Notes under the pieces: generated by a model
The model's database searches: none
What the model was told of the DNA's origin: nothing
What the model saw: only the letters and a program-made list of their open reading frames with translations
From: Acidobacteriota bacterium
Lineage (GTDB): Bacteria; Acidobacteriota; Terriglobia; Bryobacterales; Bryobacteraceae
Assembly (NCBI GenBank): GCA_003223115.1
Contig: QHXW01000250.1
Coordinates: 1 to 64,000 of the forward strand
DNA length: 64,000 nt
Direction of reading: 5' to 3'
Shown here: piece by piece, positions 1 through 9,483 of the stretch
How positions within the stretch are numbered: position 1 is the stretch's first letter
Layout: each line of letters opens with the position of its first letter
Translations under genes and position numbers: made by a program

Positions 1-41
1 AGAATATAACGGATCAAACACCGACGTGAAGGAGACCCGGC

Positions 42-1322
42 GTGGCATCGAGCGCCCTGAAATCAAACCAACAGGCCGGCATCAGCCGGTGGTGGCGGGT
101 AGTCGGCGGGTTGTTCATGAACCTGGCTCTCGGCACTCTTTATGGCTGGAGCGTGTTCGTGGCGCCGCTCGAAAAACAATTCGGGTGGAAGCGCGCCGAG
201 ACCTCCATGGTATTCACCATTGCTGTCGTGGTGTTCGCCCTCAGCTTTGTGGTGGCCGGCCGTATACAGGACAAAATCGGCCCACTCCCTTGTTCGCTGG
301 CGGGCGGAATCCTGGTGAGTCTGGGGTTCTTTTTGTGCTCCTACACCACGAGTCTGACGTACCTCTACATCTGCTTCGGCGTGATCGGTGGTCTAGGTAA
401 CGGCTTTGGCTATGCCACACCCATCCCTGTGATGGCCAAGTGGTTTCCGGACAAACGGGGCCTGGCAGTCGGTCTGGCGGTGGGAGGCTATGGCGCCGGA
501 TCGGCGATTTTCGGGCCCTTGGCGCAATTAAAGCTGATCCCCAGCTACGGTCTTGCAACCACGTTACAGATCCTAGGCGCGGTCTTTTTTGTCATGACCA
601 TGATCGGCGTTTTCTTGCTGAAAAACCCGCCGGCCGGTTACCAGTCTGCCAGCCGCGCTTCTGTAGCATCGTCCAAATCCGCCGCCACTTTGCGCGAGTT
701 CAGCCCCGGCGAAATGCTGCGCACGTCCGCATTCTACTTGATGTGGGTGGGCTATGCACTGGGCTGCTCGGCGGGACTCATGGTAATTAGCCAATTGGTC
801 CCGTTTGCAAGAAGTGTCGGGATTGCGGCCGCGGCGTTGTCCACCATGACCCTAGTGGTAGGCGCTTGCGGTAATGCGTCCGGTCGCATTCTGTCGGGGT
901 GGATGTCGGACAAGCTGGGCCGCATCAATGTCCTGCGTACCATGATCGGCATTTCGATGATTGCTATGCCGGCGCTCTACGCGGCCGGGAGTAACGTCGG
1001 CCTCTTGTATCTTGCGGTATTCCTTGTGTATTGGTGCTACGGCACGCAACTTTCGGTGAACGGCGCAGCCGCCTCGGACTTCTGGGGCACCAAAAATGCC
1101 GGCATCAACTACGGCCTGCTATTCACCGCGTGGGGTGTGGCGGGCATCATTGGTCCGCGCATAGCCGGCGTGTTGTACGACAAGTATCACAACTACCAGG
1201 CGGCGTTTTACACGGCCGCGGCTTTGGCAGCCATCGCTCTATTGTGCGAGTTGCTGGTCAAGCGCCCGTCGGTTGTTCGGGTTTCCACCAGCGGCGCGGA
1301 CGTCGGAGTCACGCGAGCCTGA
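42..1322 (+). CDS. MFS transporter, OFA (oxalate/formate antiporter-like) family
   Basis: This is a 426-residue inner-membrane transporter with about 12 hydrophobic segments. The start is GTG at 42, chosen because GAAGGAGAC at 28-36 makes a good ribosome site and the protein begins just before the first membrane segment. The early motif GTLYGWSVF, the loop GRIQDKIGP after TM2-3, and the glycine-rich stretch GVIGGLGNGFGYATPIP are typical of the oxalate/formate antiporter branch of the major facilitator superfamily. The C-terminal half repeats the fold (GRILSGWMSDKLGR). The substrate cannot be read from the sequence, and monocarboxylates are only the family's usual cargo. It stands alone, with no decarboxylase or CoA-transferase beside it. 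Confidence 0.88.
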   Translation: MASSALKSNQQAGISRWWRVVGGLFMNLALGTLYGWSVFVAPLEKQFGWKRAETSMVFTIAVVVFALSFVVAGRIQDKIGPLPCSLAGGILVSLGFFLCSYTTSLTYLYICFGVIGGLGNGFGYATPIPVMAKWFPDKRGLAVGLAVGGYGAGSAIFGPLAQLKLIPSYGLATTLQILGAVFFVMTMIGVFLLKNPPAGYQSASRASVASSKSAATLREFSPGEMLRTSAFYLMWVGYALGCSAGLMVISQLVPFARSVGIAAAALSTMTLVVGACGNASGRILSGWMSDKLGRINVLRTMIGISMIAMPALYAAGSNVGLLYLAVFLVYWCYGTQLSVNGAAASDFWGTKNAGINYGLLFTAWGVAGIIGPRIAGVLYDKYHNYQAAFYTAAALAAIALLCELLVKRPSVVRVSTSGADVGVTRA

Positions 1323-1429
1323 TGCTTCAAGCGGCGTTCTGCCATTCGCTGACTAGCAGCGTGCGGAAGACTCACTCCAAAGCTCAGGCACAAACAGGAT
1401 TGCCGCTAAAGTGGGGATAGTGTGTGCGC

Positions 1430-2016
1430 TCAGCGGTCACTGCGCGTGAAGGGAATACTGATCGCCCGAACCAATGAAACGAATCCCGTCGCTATCACAG
1501 CCACTCGCAACCAATCCCAGATTATCCAGCGTCGCACCAGCAGTATCAGCTCAGCGTCGCTTCTGACGATCTTCCCGGAGCCAGCGCCATAGAGTTCACG
1601 GATCATCTGCCAGAACACGGTGGGGGTAAAGATCCAGATAATGAGAAATGTGATGACTGGCACCCACAACAAAATCCGATACTCAAGCGGGGTCTTCCAT
1701 CCACTGATGAGCGCTCCCAGGATCCCCACCACCATCAGCGCGCTCAGGGCTGGAAGAAATCCCCAGGGTTGATCGGATAACGTGGGCCGTAAGGCATCAG
1801 CGCAAGCGAGGCCGGCGGCGCAGCGCCCCACGCTGCCGCCACGACGATAAGGTCGAATAATTTAGCGCCCAGGCCAATACCCCAGCAGAGTACTGAAAAC
1901 CATAGAAATCCCTTCTCAACTGTGCTCGTGACATCGTGTGGCTCTCTTTGAGGCGCTTCGCGCTTGTCGCACATCGGTCTGGGAAAGCGTACCAGAAAAA
2001 CTCTCTTGTTCCACAA
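1430..2016 (-). pseudogene. DUF1772-like small membrane protein, frameshifted
   Basis: Two overlapping reading frames on the minus strand make one protein. The upstream frame (from 2016) carries a membrane segment around GIGLGAKLFDLIVVAAAW and runs to ...NPGDFF. The downstream frame (to 1430) continues PALSALMVVGILGAL and carries three more membrane segments and the end RRWIIWDWLRVAVIATGFV. Adding one C in the TTCTTCC stretch near 1750 joins them. The tail with W..LR and four membrane segments resembles DUF1772 (anthrone-oxygenase-like) proteins, but that is only a family resemblance. The true start is unclear: the ATG at about 1974 (MCDKREAPQ) is an alternative to 2016. It may be a real pseudogene or a one-base sequencing error. 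Confidence 0.55.
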
Positions 2017-2061
2017 CTCAAGCTGATAAGAGGGAAGAGTTGTCCACTATGTTATTGCCCA

Positions 2062-3606
2062 CTATGCCTCGAGCCGCGCGTCCGTCACGGCGTATCCGCA
2101 GGCGAAGTGATAAATCACCTGCCCCTGGCTACGGTCGATTTCGAGATAACGATTCACATCATCATCGAAGAACGCTCCGATGCCCGTAGATTGAAATCCC
2201 ATGGCTTCTGCAGCCACGTACAGCCGTTGTCCCATAGCGCCCGCTTCGTAGTGCGCATAGCGGTATCCGCGGTTACCGTGTACACGGGCGGCGCGCTCGA
2301 GATCCGCAATCATCGAAAATGCCACGCAGGCATTGCCCGCGAGTTCCTGGCCCAGGCTCAGGGCGGCCGCCATGACTCGCTGGTCGCCTGGCTTCACCAG
2401 TTCGAGACTTCCGTCATCTGCCCAGTAACGGTAGACGCCCGGAACGAGTTGGTCCACGCGATGCACATATAAGTACAACTGGATATAGCGCTACTCCTGG
2501 GCACCCGTCAGATCGTTTTCAAAATCGGCGGCGAACGGCCGCGAAGCCGCATTCAGAAGTGTGGAGAGCTTCTCGAAAGCGATGGTTTGCAGTCCACCTC
2601 GAAAATCGAGCGCTGAGCGCCGCTTGCGAACCACTTCGCCAAAAGACAGCTCGGAGGCTGCGTCCCCAGCCAGCTTGATCTCGCCCGAGCCAATTTGCGG
2701 CGGCTCCGCAACCTGTAGCGGTTCGGCAGGTGAAACGAGTTTCGAAGACGCGTGCACACCTTCAATCAGTGGATACGGAACTTGCTCCCGAGAGAGGACG
2801 TTGGGCACACCGCCCAACCACTTCGTTCCAAGTGTCGTGTGCGGTTCGGTCGGAATGCGCTCGCCGTGAAGCGGGACGACCAGCAGCGGCCACTCGTCGG
2901 TGAGGCGGAGGAGTTCTGCGAGGCCGTCATCCGCGAAGTGACCCAACGCGAAAGCTTCAGCGCCCATGGAGCGCGCCGCAAGCGCGAGAGATTGCCAGGC
3001 GTGTCCCATGTCATGCAGACAGTAACGGTAGGCGCGGCTGCGGTATTTCCAGGCTTCACGCCAAGCGATGGTGGTCAGCACGAACACGATCTGCACGTTT
3101 CGAAATTCCCCGGTTCCGGTGCAGCTCAGCGCCCGCTCCACATAATCGCCGCGAGCGCGCAGCTCAGCCATGTGCGACGAAGGCCGGTAATGATACAAGC
3201 CGTCCGCCCAGCCCGCAAGCCCGCGCGTGGCGAAATGAAACTCGGTGGGGTGTAGATTGCCTGACGATGGATTCACGCGCAGGCTGTAACGGTAGCCAGT
3301 GGAGGGCACGCGCTTCGCGGCGCTGATCGCCGCCGAGTAATGCAGAAGCTCTGACAGCCATGCCGCGCCGTCCTGAGCTGCGCTCCTGCCCGATTTTCCG
3401 CGCAAAACGTCCAGCGCCGGTATTTCGGGCGCGGGTGGATCCGCAGGCAAATCGATGACTGGAACCGCTTCGTAGTGCCGGAAAGGGTCGGGCATATTAG
3501 CCCAATCGAGCGTGTAGGCACTGATCCGCAGCCGCTCATGGCTGTGCTTGGTCGCTTCGTGATAAGCGAAAAGACCGACAGTCTTGGAGTTGGCCCTGTC
3601 GGGCAA
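2062..3606 (-). pseudogene. Tandem SagB/ThcOx-type nitroreductase interrupted by in-frame TAG
   Basis: The reading frame from 3606 encodes a complete SagB-type nitroreductase domain (YHEATKHSHERL, DWANMPDPFRHYEG-like opening, then NPSSGNLHPTEFHF for FMN binding) and the beginning of a second one (RKRRSALDFRGGLQTI). A TAG at 2491-2493 stops it after 371 residues. The same frame then reads RYIQLYLYVHRVDQLVPGVYRYW and finishes the second domain (GYRYAHYEAGAMGQRLYVAAEAMG) at 2062. Without the stop it would be about 514 residues, the usual size for tandem SagB proteins. SagB enzymes are FMN-dependent dehydrogenases, best known for oxidising azolines in peptide natural products. No YcaO cyclase or precursor peptide is nearby. 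It starts 3 bases after the FAH-family gene ends, so the two are co-transcribed. Confidence 0.75.
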
Positions 3607-3609
3607 TCC

Positions 3610-4461
3610 CTACTCGGCGACCACGGGGTTGCGCAACTCTCCAAGCCCCGCGATCCGCACCACGACGTCATCACCCGCGCGTAGCCATCGTGGCGGATTT
3701 TTCGAAAAGCCGACACCGGAAGGAGTTCCGGTCGAAATCACGTCGCCGGCTTCGAGCGTGAACACACCGGAGAGGTATTCGATGAGCTCCGGAATGCGAA
3801 AGATCAGGTTGGAAGTGTTCGAGCTCTGCAGCACCTCGCCATTGATGATCATCTGGATGTCGAGTGCGTGCGGGTCCGCGATTTCGTCTGCCGTGACGAT
3901 GGCCGGCCCCATGGGCGCGAAAGTGTCAAACGTTTTTCCCATCATCCATTGAGTTGTAGCCATCTGATAGTCGCGCGCACTCACGTCATTGAAATTGGTG
4001 TACCCAAAAATATGTTCCTTCCAGCGGTCGCGCTCGATATGGCGTCCGCCTTTGCCGATGATGAAAGCGAATTCGGCTTCGTAATCCGGCTTCGCGGATA
4101 GCTTTGGCAGCACGATCGGCTCACCCGGACCGATCACCGAAGTGGAATATTTCGAAAAGATGGTCGGCACTTTGGGAATTTCCATCTTCGATTCGATGGC
4201 GTGATCCCGGTAGTTGAGGCCGACGCAAATGATCTTCGGCGGGCGGGGCAGGGGAGATCGTAGTCTTGCTTGCGAGAGCGGGACCAACGCGTCCGCGGGC
4301 GGCTTAGCCATCCAGACATCGATGCGGCGGCGGGCATCAAACCCGCCTTCGATGACGGACAGCAGATTCGGAAACCCGGCGCCTCGCAGCCCCACGACCT
4401 TATCGGCTGAAATCACGCCCGGCACGGCAGACCCGTTGTGTTGAAAAGTGACGAAACGCAT
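3610..4461 (-). CDS. Fumarylacetoacetate hydrolase family protein
   Basis: This is a 283-residue cytosolic enzyme of the FAH superfamily. An N-terminal small domain (about residues 1-70) precedes the catalytic domain, which opens with KIICVGLNYRDHAIE. The metal site is visible as the ExE pair in KPDYEAEFAFIIGKGG, with further family motifs GYTNFNDVSARDYQ, KTFDTFAPMGPAIV and ISTGTPSGVGF. The end with DVVVRIAGLGELRNPV is also characteristic. The start ATG at 4461 (MRFVTFQHNG) is preferred over 4494 because family members begin there. Members act as 2-keto-3-deoxy-sugar hydratases, acylpyruvate hydrolases or 5-oxopent-3-ene decarboxylases, and the sequence alone does not decide which. It leads a two-gene unit with the broken SagB gene. 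Confidence 0.88.
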   Translation of the reverse strand: MRFVTFQHNGSAVPGVISADKVVGLRGAGFPNLLSVIEGGFDARRRIDVWMAKPPADALVPLSQARLRSPLPRPPKIICVGLNYRDHAIESKMEIPKVPTIFSKYSTSVIGPGEPIVLPKLSAKPDYEAEFAFIIGKGGRHIERDRWKEHIFGYTNFNDVSARDYQMATTQWMMGKTFDTFAPMGPAIVTADEIADPHALDIQMIINGEVLQSSNTSNLIFRIPELIEYLSGVFTLEAGDVISTGTPSGVGFSKNPPRWLRAGDDVVVRIAGLGELRNPVVAE

Positions 4462-4661
4462 TCTGTGGTGTGTGCTCTCCTCTGAGAAATGCACAGGCGG
4501 AAATGCCTGTACGGAATCGGTTATTGTAGCATCGCCCTTCCGGGAACGGTTGACGATGAGTCCAATAACTTTAGTTAAATTTAAACTTTAGTGTTGCCAG
4601 ATACGCCTAAGGGAATAGAAGGCCAGGCGCGCGCTGGCGGCTCACCATGCTGAAATCGACG

Positions 4662-5085
4662 TGTGCTGATTCGTTTTGTTTCAATTCTGCCGCTGGCTGA
4701 AGCGCTTGGACGTTGTCCGCAGCCTCCTCCTATATCGGGATCGCAACTGCTGCCGGCAGTTTTTCAATCGATCAGGTGCGTGTTTCAGATAATGCCACCG
4801 TTGAAGGCAGTTCGATTGAAACGGATGACGCGTCGGCAAAGGTCCGGCTGTCAACGGGCGCCCGGCTGATCCTGGATGCGCACTCGCGTGCGCGAAGATC
4901 TTTGGCGGCCGCATGCTGCTGGAGCAGGGCCGTGGCCAATTAGAAAACGGCGGCTCGCGGGAATGAGTGTACCGGTGGCAGCCGTGGTAGCAGGCGTGGC
5001 AGTGGCTGCCGGAGCCGGCACAGCTGCGGCAGTCACGGTCTCCCACAATAAAAAGTCAAAAAAAATCAGCTCGGGCCATCGCTGA
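4662..5085 (+). pseudogene. Remnant of FecR-like secreted protein
   Basis: Pieces of one protein appear in three frames. A possible signal-peptide start is [15 protein letters not shown] (4662). The next piece, from about 4713, reads [20 protein letters not shown] and then [26 protein letters not shown] shifted frame reads [20 protein letters not shown], then stops. A third frame ends with an alanine-, valine- and glycine-rich membrane-like segment and a basic tail. The first pieces match the opening of acidobacterial FecR-domain secreted proteins, and the tail resembles their C-terminal end, but the middle is missing. I infer a decayed gene with at least two frameshifts and an internal deletion. 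The stretch 4462-4661 before it shows no gene. Confidence 0.5.
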
Positions 5086-5157
5086 TTCAGACGGGCGTCC
5101 TGGCTGAACCTTCTCAGAGGCTCTAACTACTAACTACCTGAATTCGCAGCGCACAGG

Positions 5158-6330
5158 CTATTTCACCATGCCTATCAGGGCGTTTACAAAGACCGCGCCC
5201 ATGCCGATCGGGATCATGTATTTCCAGCCGATATTCATAAGCTGATCGTAGCGGAAACGCGGAAAAGTGCCTCGGAACCAGATGAGCAGGTAGATAATCA
5301 AGGAGAGTTTGAACAGGAACCAAAAGACGCCGATGGCGGCGGCATTGACCTGGGGGATGAGGAAAACAAAGCCAACCGCGATCAGCAACAAGGCTACTAC
5401 CAGAAGAACCTTTTTCTGAATGGGTGAACGGAGGGGCTTCAGCAGCACGAAACTCGAAGCTCCGGAGCCCGCGAACAGCACGAAGGGCACGACGTAATTA
5501 ATCGGCTCGAGCCAGCCCACATTGGGAAACGGTCTCAGCCATCCGCCCCAGAACAGCGTCACCGCCACACCGGACACGACGAAAATGTTGGCGTATTCGG
5601 CCAAAAAGTAAAGAGCCCATCGGAAGCCGCTGTATTCGGTGTGAAAACCGGCCACCAGTTCCGACTCGGCTTCAGGCAAGTCGAATGGAGCGCGGTTAGT
5701 CTCCGCGGTGGCCGAGATCATGTACACCACGAACGGCACGATCATGAAGCCGTAGTTTTCGAAAACGAACCAGATGCCGCGCGCCTGCTGCGCCTTCACG
5801 ATACTCACCATGCTGAGCGTGCCCGCAACCATCAGTCCCGAAAGCAACGCGAACGACAGAGCAACTTCGTAACTCACCAGTTGCGCGGCGCTACGCAGCG
5901 CGCCCAGCAGCGGATAGTGGCTATTCGACGACCATCCGCCGAGAATGATCCCCAGGATGCCGACAGATGACATGGCCATGATCACCAGAATGCCGACGTT
6001 CACATCCGCCACATAGATGTACTGGCTGAACGGCAGGACGGCGAAAGAAGTGAGCGCGGTAAAGGTCGAGATCACCGGCGCGCTCCAGAACAGGCCCCTG
6101 TCGGAGTCGGTCGGGATGATGTCTTCTTTGAGCAGCAGCTTCAATGCGTCCGCAATCGGTTGCAACAGTCCATGTGGGCCGACGCGCATGGGGCCTAGGC
6201 GCACCTGGAAATCGGCCAGCACCTTACGCTCCGCCAGCACGATATAGCCGGCAACTAGCGGAAACACAGCGATGATCACGATGGTTACCGTGATGGGCAC
6301 GAAGAGAGGATGATTGAGAACCGTGTTCAT
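5158..6330 (-). CDS. nuoH: NADH-quinone oxidoreductase subunit H
   Basis: NuoH is the membrane subunit that couples the peripheral arm of complex I to the proton pumps and helps form the quinone chamber. This copy has 390 residues, longer than the roughly 325 of E. coli, and is mostly hydrophobic. The family signatures are present: ERKVLADFQVRLGPMRVGPHG near the start, RAPFDLPEAESELVAGFHTEYSGFRW in the middle, and the region around FWFLFKLSLIIYLLIWFRGTFPRFRYDQLM near the end. It lies 31 bases downstream of nuoN and is the last gene of the operon, an unusual place, since nuoH normally sits between nuoG and nuoI. Confidence 0.96.
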   Translation of the reverse strand: MNTVLNHPLFVPITVTIVIIAVFPLVAGYIVLAERKVLADFQVRLGPMRVGPHGLLQPIADALKLLLKEDIIPTDSDRGLFWSAPVISTFTALTSFAVLPFSQYIYVADVNVGILVIMAMSSVGILGIILGGWSSNSHYPLLGALRSAAQLVSYEVALSFALLSGLMVAGTLSMVSIVKAQQARGIWFVFENYGFMIVPFVVYMISATAETNRAPFDLPEAESELVAGFHTEYSGFRWALYFLAEYANIFVVSGVAVTLFWGGWLRPFPNVGWLEPINYVVPFVLFAGSGASSFVLLKPLRSPIQKKVLLVVALLLIAVGFVFLIPQVNAAAIGVFWFLFKLSLIIYLLIWFRGTFPRFRYDQLMNIGWKYMIPIGMGAVFVNALIGMVK

Positions 6331-6361
6331 AGTTTTTCAATGCCGAGTCGCGCGTTGACCG

Positions 6362-7831
6362 TCATTTCAATATCGACCCCTGGGTCATTCTCAAAATCGG
6401 CTCCGGATAGATGCCGATGGCCAGCGTCAAAAGGCCGGTGATTCCCAGCGCCAGGCGTAACCCGAAACTTGTAGCCGGCGCCGTTTTTTCGGCCAGTTCG
6501 CCAACGAACATGGTTTTGACGATCCGGAAGTAATAGTAAAGCGCGACCGCCACGTACAACGTCGCGATCACCGCCAGCACGTAATGATGCGTCTGGATCA
6601 GCGACAGGAAAATGTAATACTTGCCCAGAAACCCGGCGGTCGGCGGAATTCCGGCCAGCGAAAGCAGGAAAACCAGCATCAGCACCGCGTAGCCGGGACT
6701 CGTGTACATGAGACCGGCCATGTCGTCGAGATCCTCGCCGATAATGCCCTTGCGGCGCATCGCGATCACTACGGTAAATGCGCCCAGATTCATGAAAGCG
6801 TAGACCAGAATGTAGACCATGATGCCCTGGATGCCGGTGTCGTTCCCGGCAATTAATCCGAGCAGCATGTAGCCGGCGTGCGAGATGGAGCTGTAGGCCA
6901 GCAGCCGTTTGATGTTGGACTGGCTGACGGCGGCCAGGTTGCCAATGGTCATGGTGGCGATGGCCACTGCCGCCAGCAACGGCTGCCAGGCATCCCGTGC
7001 CGAGGCGAGCGGGCCGAGAAAGATCCGCAGCAAGAAGGCAAACGATGCGGCTTTCGATGCCACGGAAAGATACGCCGTGATGGTGGTGGGCGCGCCTTCA
7101 TAAGCATCGGGTGCCCACATGTGAAACGGCACAGCCGAAATCTTGAAGAGAAGTCCCACCGATGTCGTGGCTACGGCGAGGAAGACCACGGGGTTCCAGG
7201 TGTCGAGCGCCGCGATTGCCGCCTCCACGTCCTTGAGGCGCGTAGAACCCGCAAGCCCGTACAGGATGGAGAAGCCGTACACCAGAAAACCGCTTGAAAA
7301 TGCTCCCAGCAGCAGATATTTGATGGCCGCTTCATTGGAGCGCTTCTCGCCCCTGAGGAAACCGACCATCACGTAGAAACAAAGGGCCATGAGCTCCAAA
7401 CCGATGAACAGCGTCACCAGGTCAGTGCCCGCCGCCAGGAAAAACATGCCGCACTGCGCAAACAGGATGAGGGAGTAATATTCGCCGTGATGTTCGCCCT
7501 CGATGTCCAGGTATTTATACGAGACGATGACCACGATCAACGATGCGATTTCGAACACCCAGTTGAAAAAGAGTGCGAAGCGATCGATGGTGAGAGCGCC
7601 GTTAAATGCGATGAGCACGTCGTTACCACTGGCCGCAAGAAATGTTTGCTGGCGCCACAGGCCGATCCCGGAGATCACTAAACCGACCACCGTCAGGAGC
7701 ATCAGCAATTTGCACTGTTTCGGATCAGGAGGGAGCAGAAAATCGAACAGCAGAATGGCGCAGCCGAACAACGCGAGAATGATGGCAGGCATCAAAGCGA
7801 AATGATCGAACGGGGTGTAAAACTGGCTCAT
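6362..7831 (-). CDS. nuoN: NADH-quinone oxidoreductase subunit N
   Basis: NuoN is one of the three antiporter-like proton-pumping subunits of complex I. The protein has 489 residues with about 14 membrane segments. Typical motifs are YLLLGAFSSGFLVYGFSILYG (with an acidic and lysine relay in neighbouring helices), KISAVPFHMWAPDAYEGAPT and KRLLAYSSISHAGYMLLG. The start ATG overlaps the nuoM stop as ATGA (7828-7831), so translation is coupled. Length and motif order agree with ordinary bacterial NuoN, and nothing is missing. Confidence 0.97.
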   Translation of the reverse strand: MSQFYTPFDHFALMPAIILALFGCAILLFDFLLPPDPKQCKLLMLLTVVGLVISGIGLWRQQTFLAASGNDVLIAFNGALTIDRFALFFNWVFEIASLIVVIVSYKYLDIEGEHHGEYYSLILFAQCGMFFLAAGTDLVTLFIGLELMALCFYVMVGFLRGEKRSNEAAIKYLLLGAFSSGFLVYGFSILYGLAGSTRLKDVEAAIAALDTWNPVVFLAVATTSVGLLFKISAVPFHMWAPDAYEGAPTTITAYLSVASKAASFAFLLRIFLGPLASARDAWQPLLAAVAIATMTIGNLAAVSQSNIKRLLAYSSISHAGYMLLGLIAGNDTGIQGIMVYILVYAFMNLGAFTVVIAMRRKGIIGEDLDDMAGLMYTSPGYAVLMLVFLLSLAGIPPTAGFLGKYYIFLSLIQTHHYVLAVIATLYVAVALYYYFRIVKTMFVGELAEKTAPATSFGLRLALGITGLLTLAIGIYPEPILRMTQGSILK

Positions 7832-9432
7832 TGCGCTGCTCCTGCGTGAACGGTGATCGCTCTCGCCCGATCGCCATCAGCTTGTGAACTCGAAAGCGGA
7901 CGGCCACGCACTCCAGCCTGCGCCTTCACCGCGCCCTGATAGTAATCCGGCCGGATGCGCTCTACCAGTTGCTGCACCGGTTTTTCGAGAATCTCAAAAT
8001 AGGGCTTCGGATAAACCCCAATCCAGATGGCCCATATAATGAGCGGCACAAAAACCGCGAACTCGCGCGGTGTGAGATCCGGCAGGTGCAGGTTGCGGGC
8101 ATTGGTGATTTGTCCCAGCATGGTGCGTTGGTACAACCACAGCAGATATGCAGCGCCCAGAATGACGCCCATCACGGCGAAAGCAGCCCACACCCAACTG
8201 CGCTCAAACGCGCCCTGCAAAATTGTGAACTCACCCACGAAGCCGTTGAGCAGCGGCAACCCGGCCGAGCTGAGCATGGCAATTGCAAACACGACGGCGT
8301 ACTTGGGCATCACATGCGCCAGGCCGCCGTATTCCGCGATTTCGCGCGTGTGCCGGCGTTCATAGACCACGCCGATGATCAAGAACAGCATGCCGGTGGA
8401 GATGCCGTGATTGATCTGCTGGATGACGCTGCCGGCGATACCGTTGGGATTCAAGGCGAAAATGCCCAAGGTGCAGAAGCCCAGGTGGCTCACCGATGAA
8501 TATGCCACCAGCTTCTTCCAATCCTGCTGCATCAGGCTCACTAGGGCGCCGTAGATGATGCCGATGATCGAGAGCACGGCCAAGATCTGGACAATTTTGA
8601 TATCGACGGATGCCTTGGGCACGAGGGGCAGCGAGAAACGGATAAACCCGTAAGTCCCCATCTTCAAGAGCACGCTAGCTAGAATTACGGAGCCTGCGGT
8701 CGGCGCCTCCACGTGCGCGTCTGGTAGCCAGGTGTGGAACGGGAACATCGGCACCTTGATGGCGAAACCGAGGAAAAAGGCCCAGAAGACCCACTGCTGC
8801 ATCCCGAGCGGCATATCGATCTTCATCAGGTCGGCGATTTCGAATGTGTAGGTTCCAAACTGCGTGTGATACCGGAAATAGAGCGTCAGGATGCCGAGCA
8901 GCATCAGCACCGAGCCGGCCAGGGTGTAGAGGAAAAATTTGATGGCTGCGTATAGTTTTCGGGGCCCGCCCCACACGCCGATGATGAAATACATCGGGAC
9001 CAGCACCAGCTCCCAGAACACATAGAACAGGAAAAAGTCGAGCGAGACGAACACGCCGATCATGGCCGTCTGCATGATCAGAAACATGGCGTAGTATTCT
9101 TTGACGCGGTCCTCGATCGCGTTCCAGGAAGACAGAATGGCCAGAAAGCCGATGACCGTCGTGAGCATTACCAGCAGCAGGCTGATGCCATCGATGCCGA
9201 TGAGATATTTCGCGCCCAGGGTGGGAATCCAGTCGGCACGCTCCACCATCTGGAAGCCGCCGGCTTGGCGATCAAAGCGTGTGACCAGCGGCAGTGACAC
9301 CAGGAAACCGGCAAAGGCGGTGAGATTGGCCCACAGCTTGATTAGGCCCTTCTGCGAGCCCGGAATGAGCAGCAGGATGACGAATCCGGCCAGCGGCGTG
9401 AACACCACGATGCTCAGGAGATGCTGGTCCAT
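7828..9432 (-). CDS. nuoM: NADH-quinone oxidoreductase subunit M
   Basis: NuoM is the second antiporter-like proton-pumping subunit, 534 residues long. Motifs seen are FYVFWELVLVPMYFIIGVWGG (the glutamate of the conserved WE pair), AIKVPMFPFHTWLPDAHVEAPT and KKLVAYSSVSHLGFCTLG, followed by the long C-terminal helices. The last 45 residues are polar and rather divergent (AGVRGRPLSSSQADGDRA). The gene lies 51 bases after nuoL and overlaps the nuoN start by 4 bases, so L, M and N are expressed as a unit. Confidence 0.97.
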   Translation of the reverse strand: MDQHLLSIVVFTPLAGFVILLLIPGSQKGLIKLWANLTAFAGFLVSLPLVTRFDRQAGGFQMVERADWIPTLGAKYLIGIDGISLLLVMLTTVIGFLAILSSWNAIEDRVKEYYAMFLIMQTAMIGVFVSLDFFLFYVFWELVLVPMYFIIGVWGGPRKLYAAIKFFLYTLAGSVLMLLGILTLYFRYHTQFGTYTFEIADLMKIDMPLGMQQWVFWAFFLGFAIKVPMFPFHTWLPDAHVEAPTAGSVILASVLLKMGTYGFIRFSLPLVPKASVDIKIVQILAVLSIIGIIYGALVSLMQQDWKKLVAYSSVSHLGFCTLGIFALNPNGIAGSVIQQINHGISTGMLFLIIGVVYERRHTREIAEYGGLAHVMPKYAVVFAIAMLSSAGLPLLNGFVGEFTILQGAFERSWVWAAFAVMGVILGAAYLLWLYQRTMLGQITNARNLHLPDLTPREFAVFVPLIIWAIWIGVYPKPYFEILEKPVQQLVERIRPDYYQGAVKAQAGVRGRPLSSSQADGDRARAITVHAGAAQ

Positions 9433-9483
9433 AGGATTTTTAATGCCGAATCGTCGAGCCTTCCGAGAAACTGTTGCTCACAT

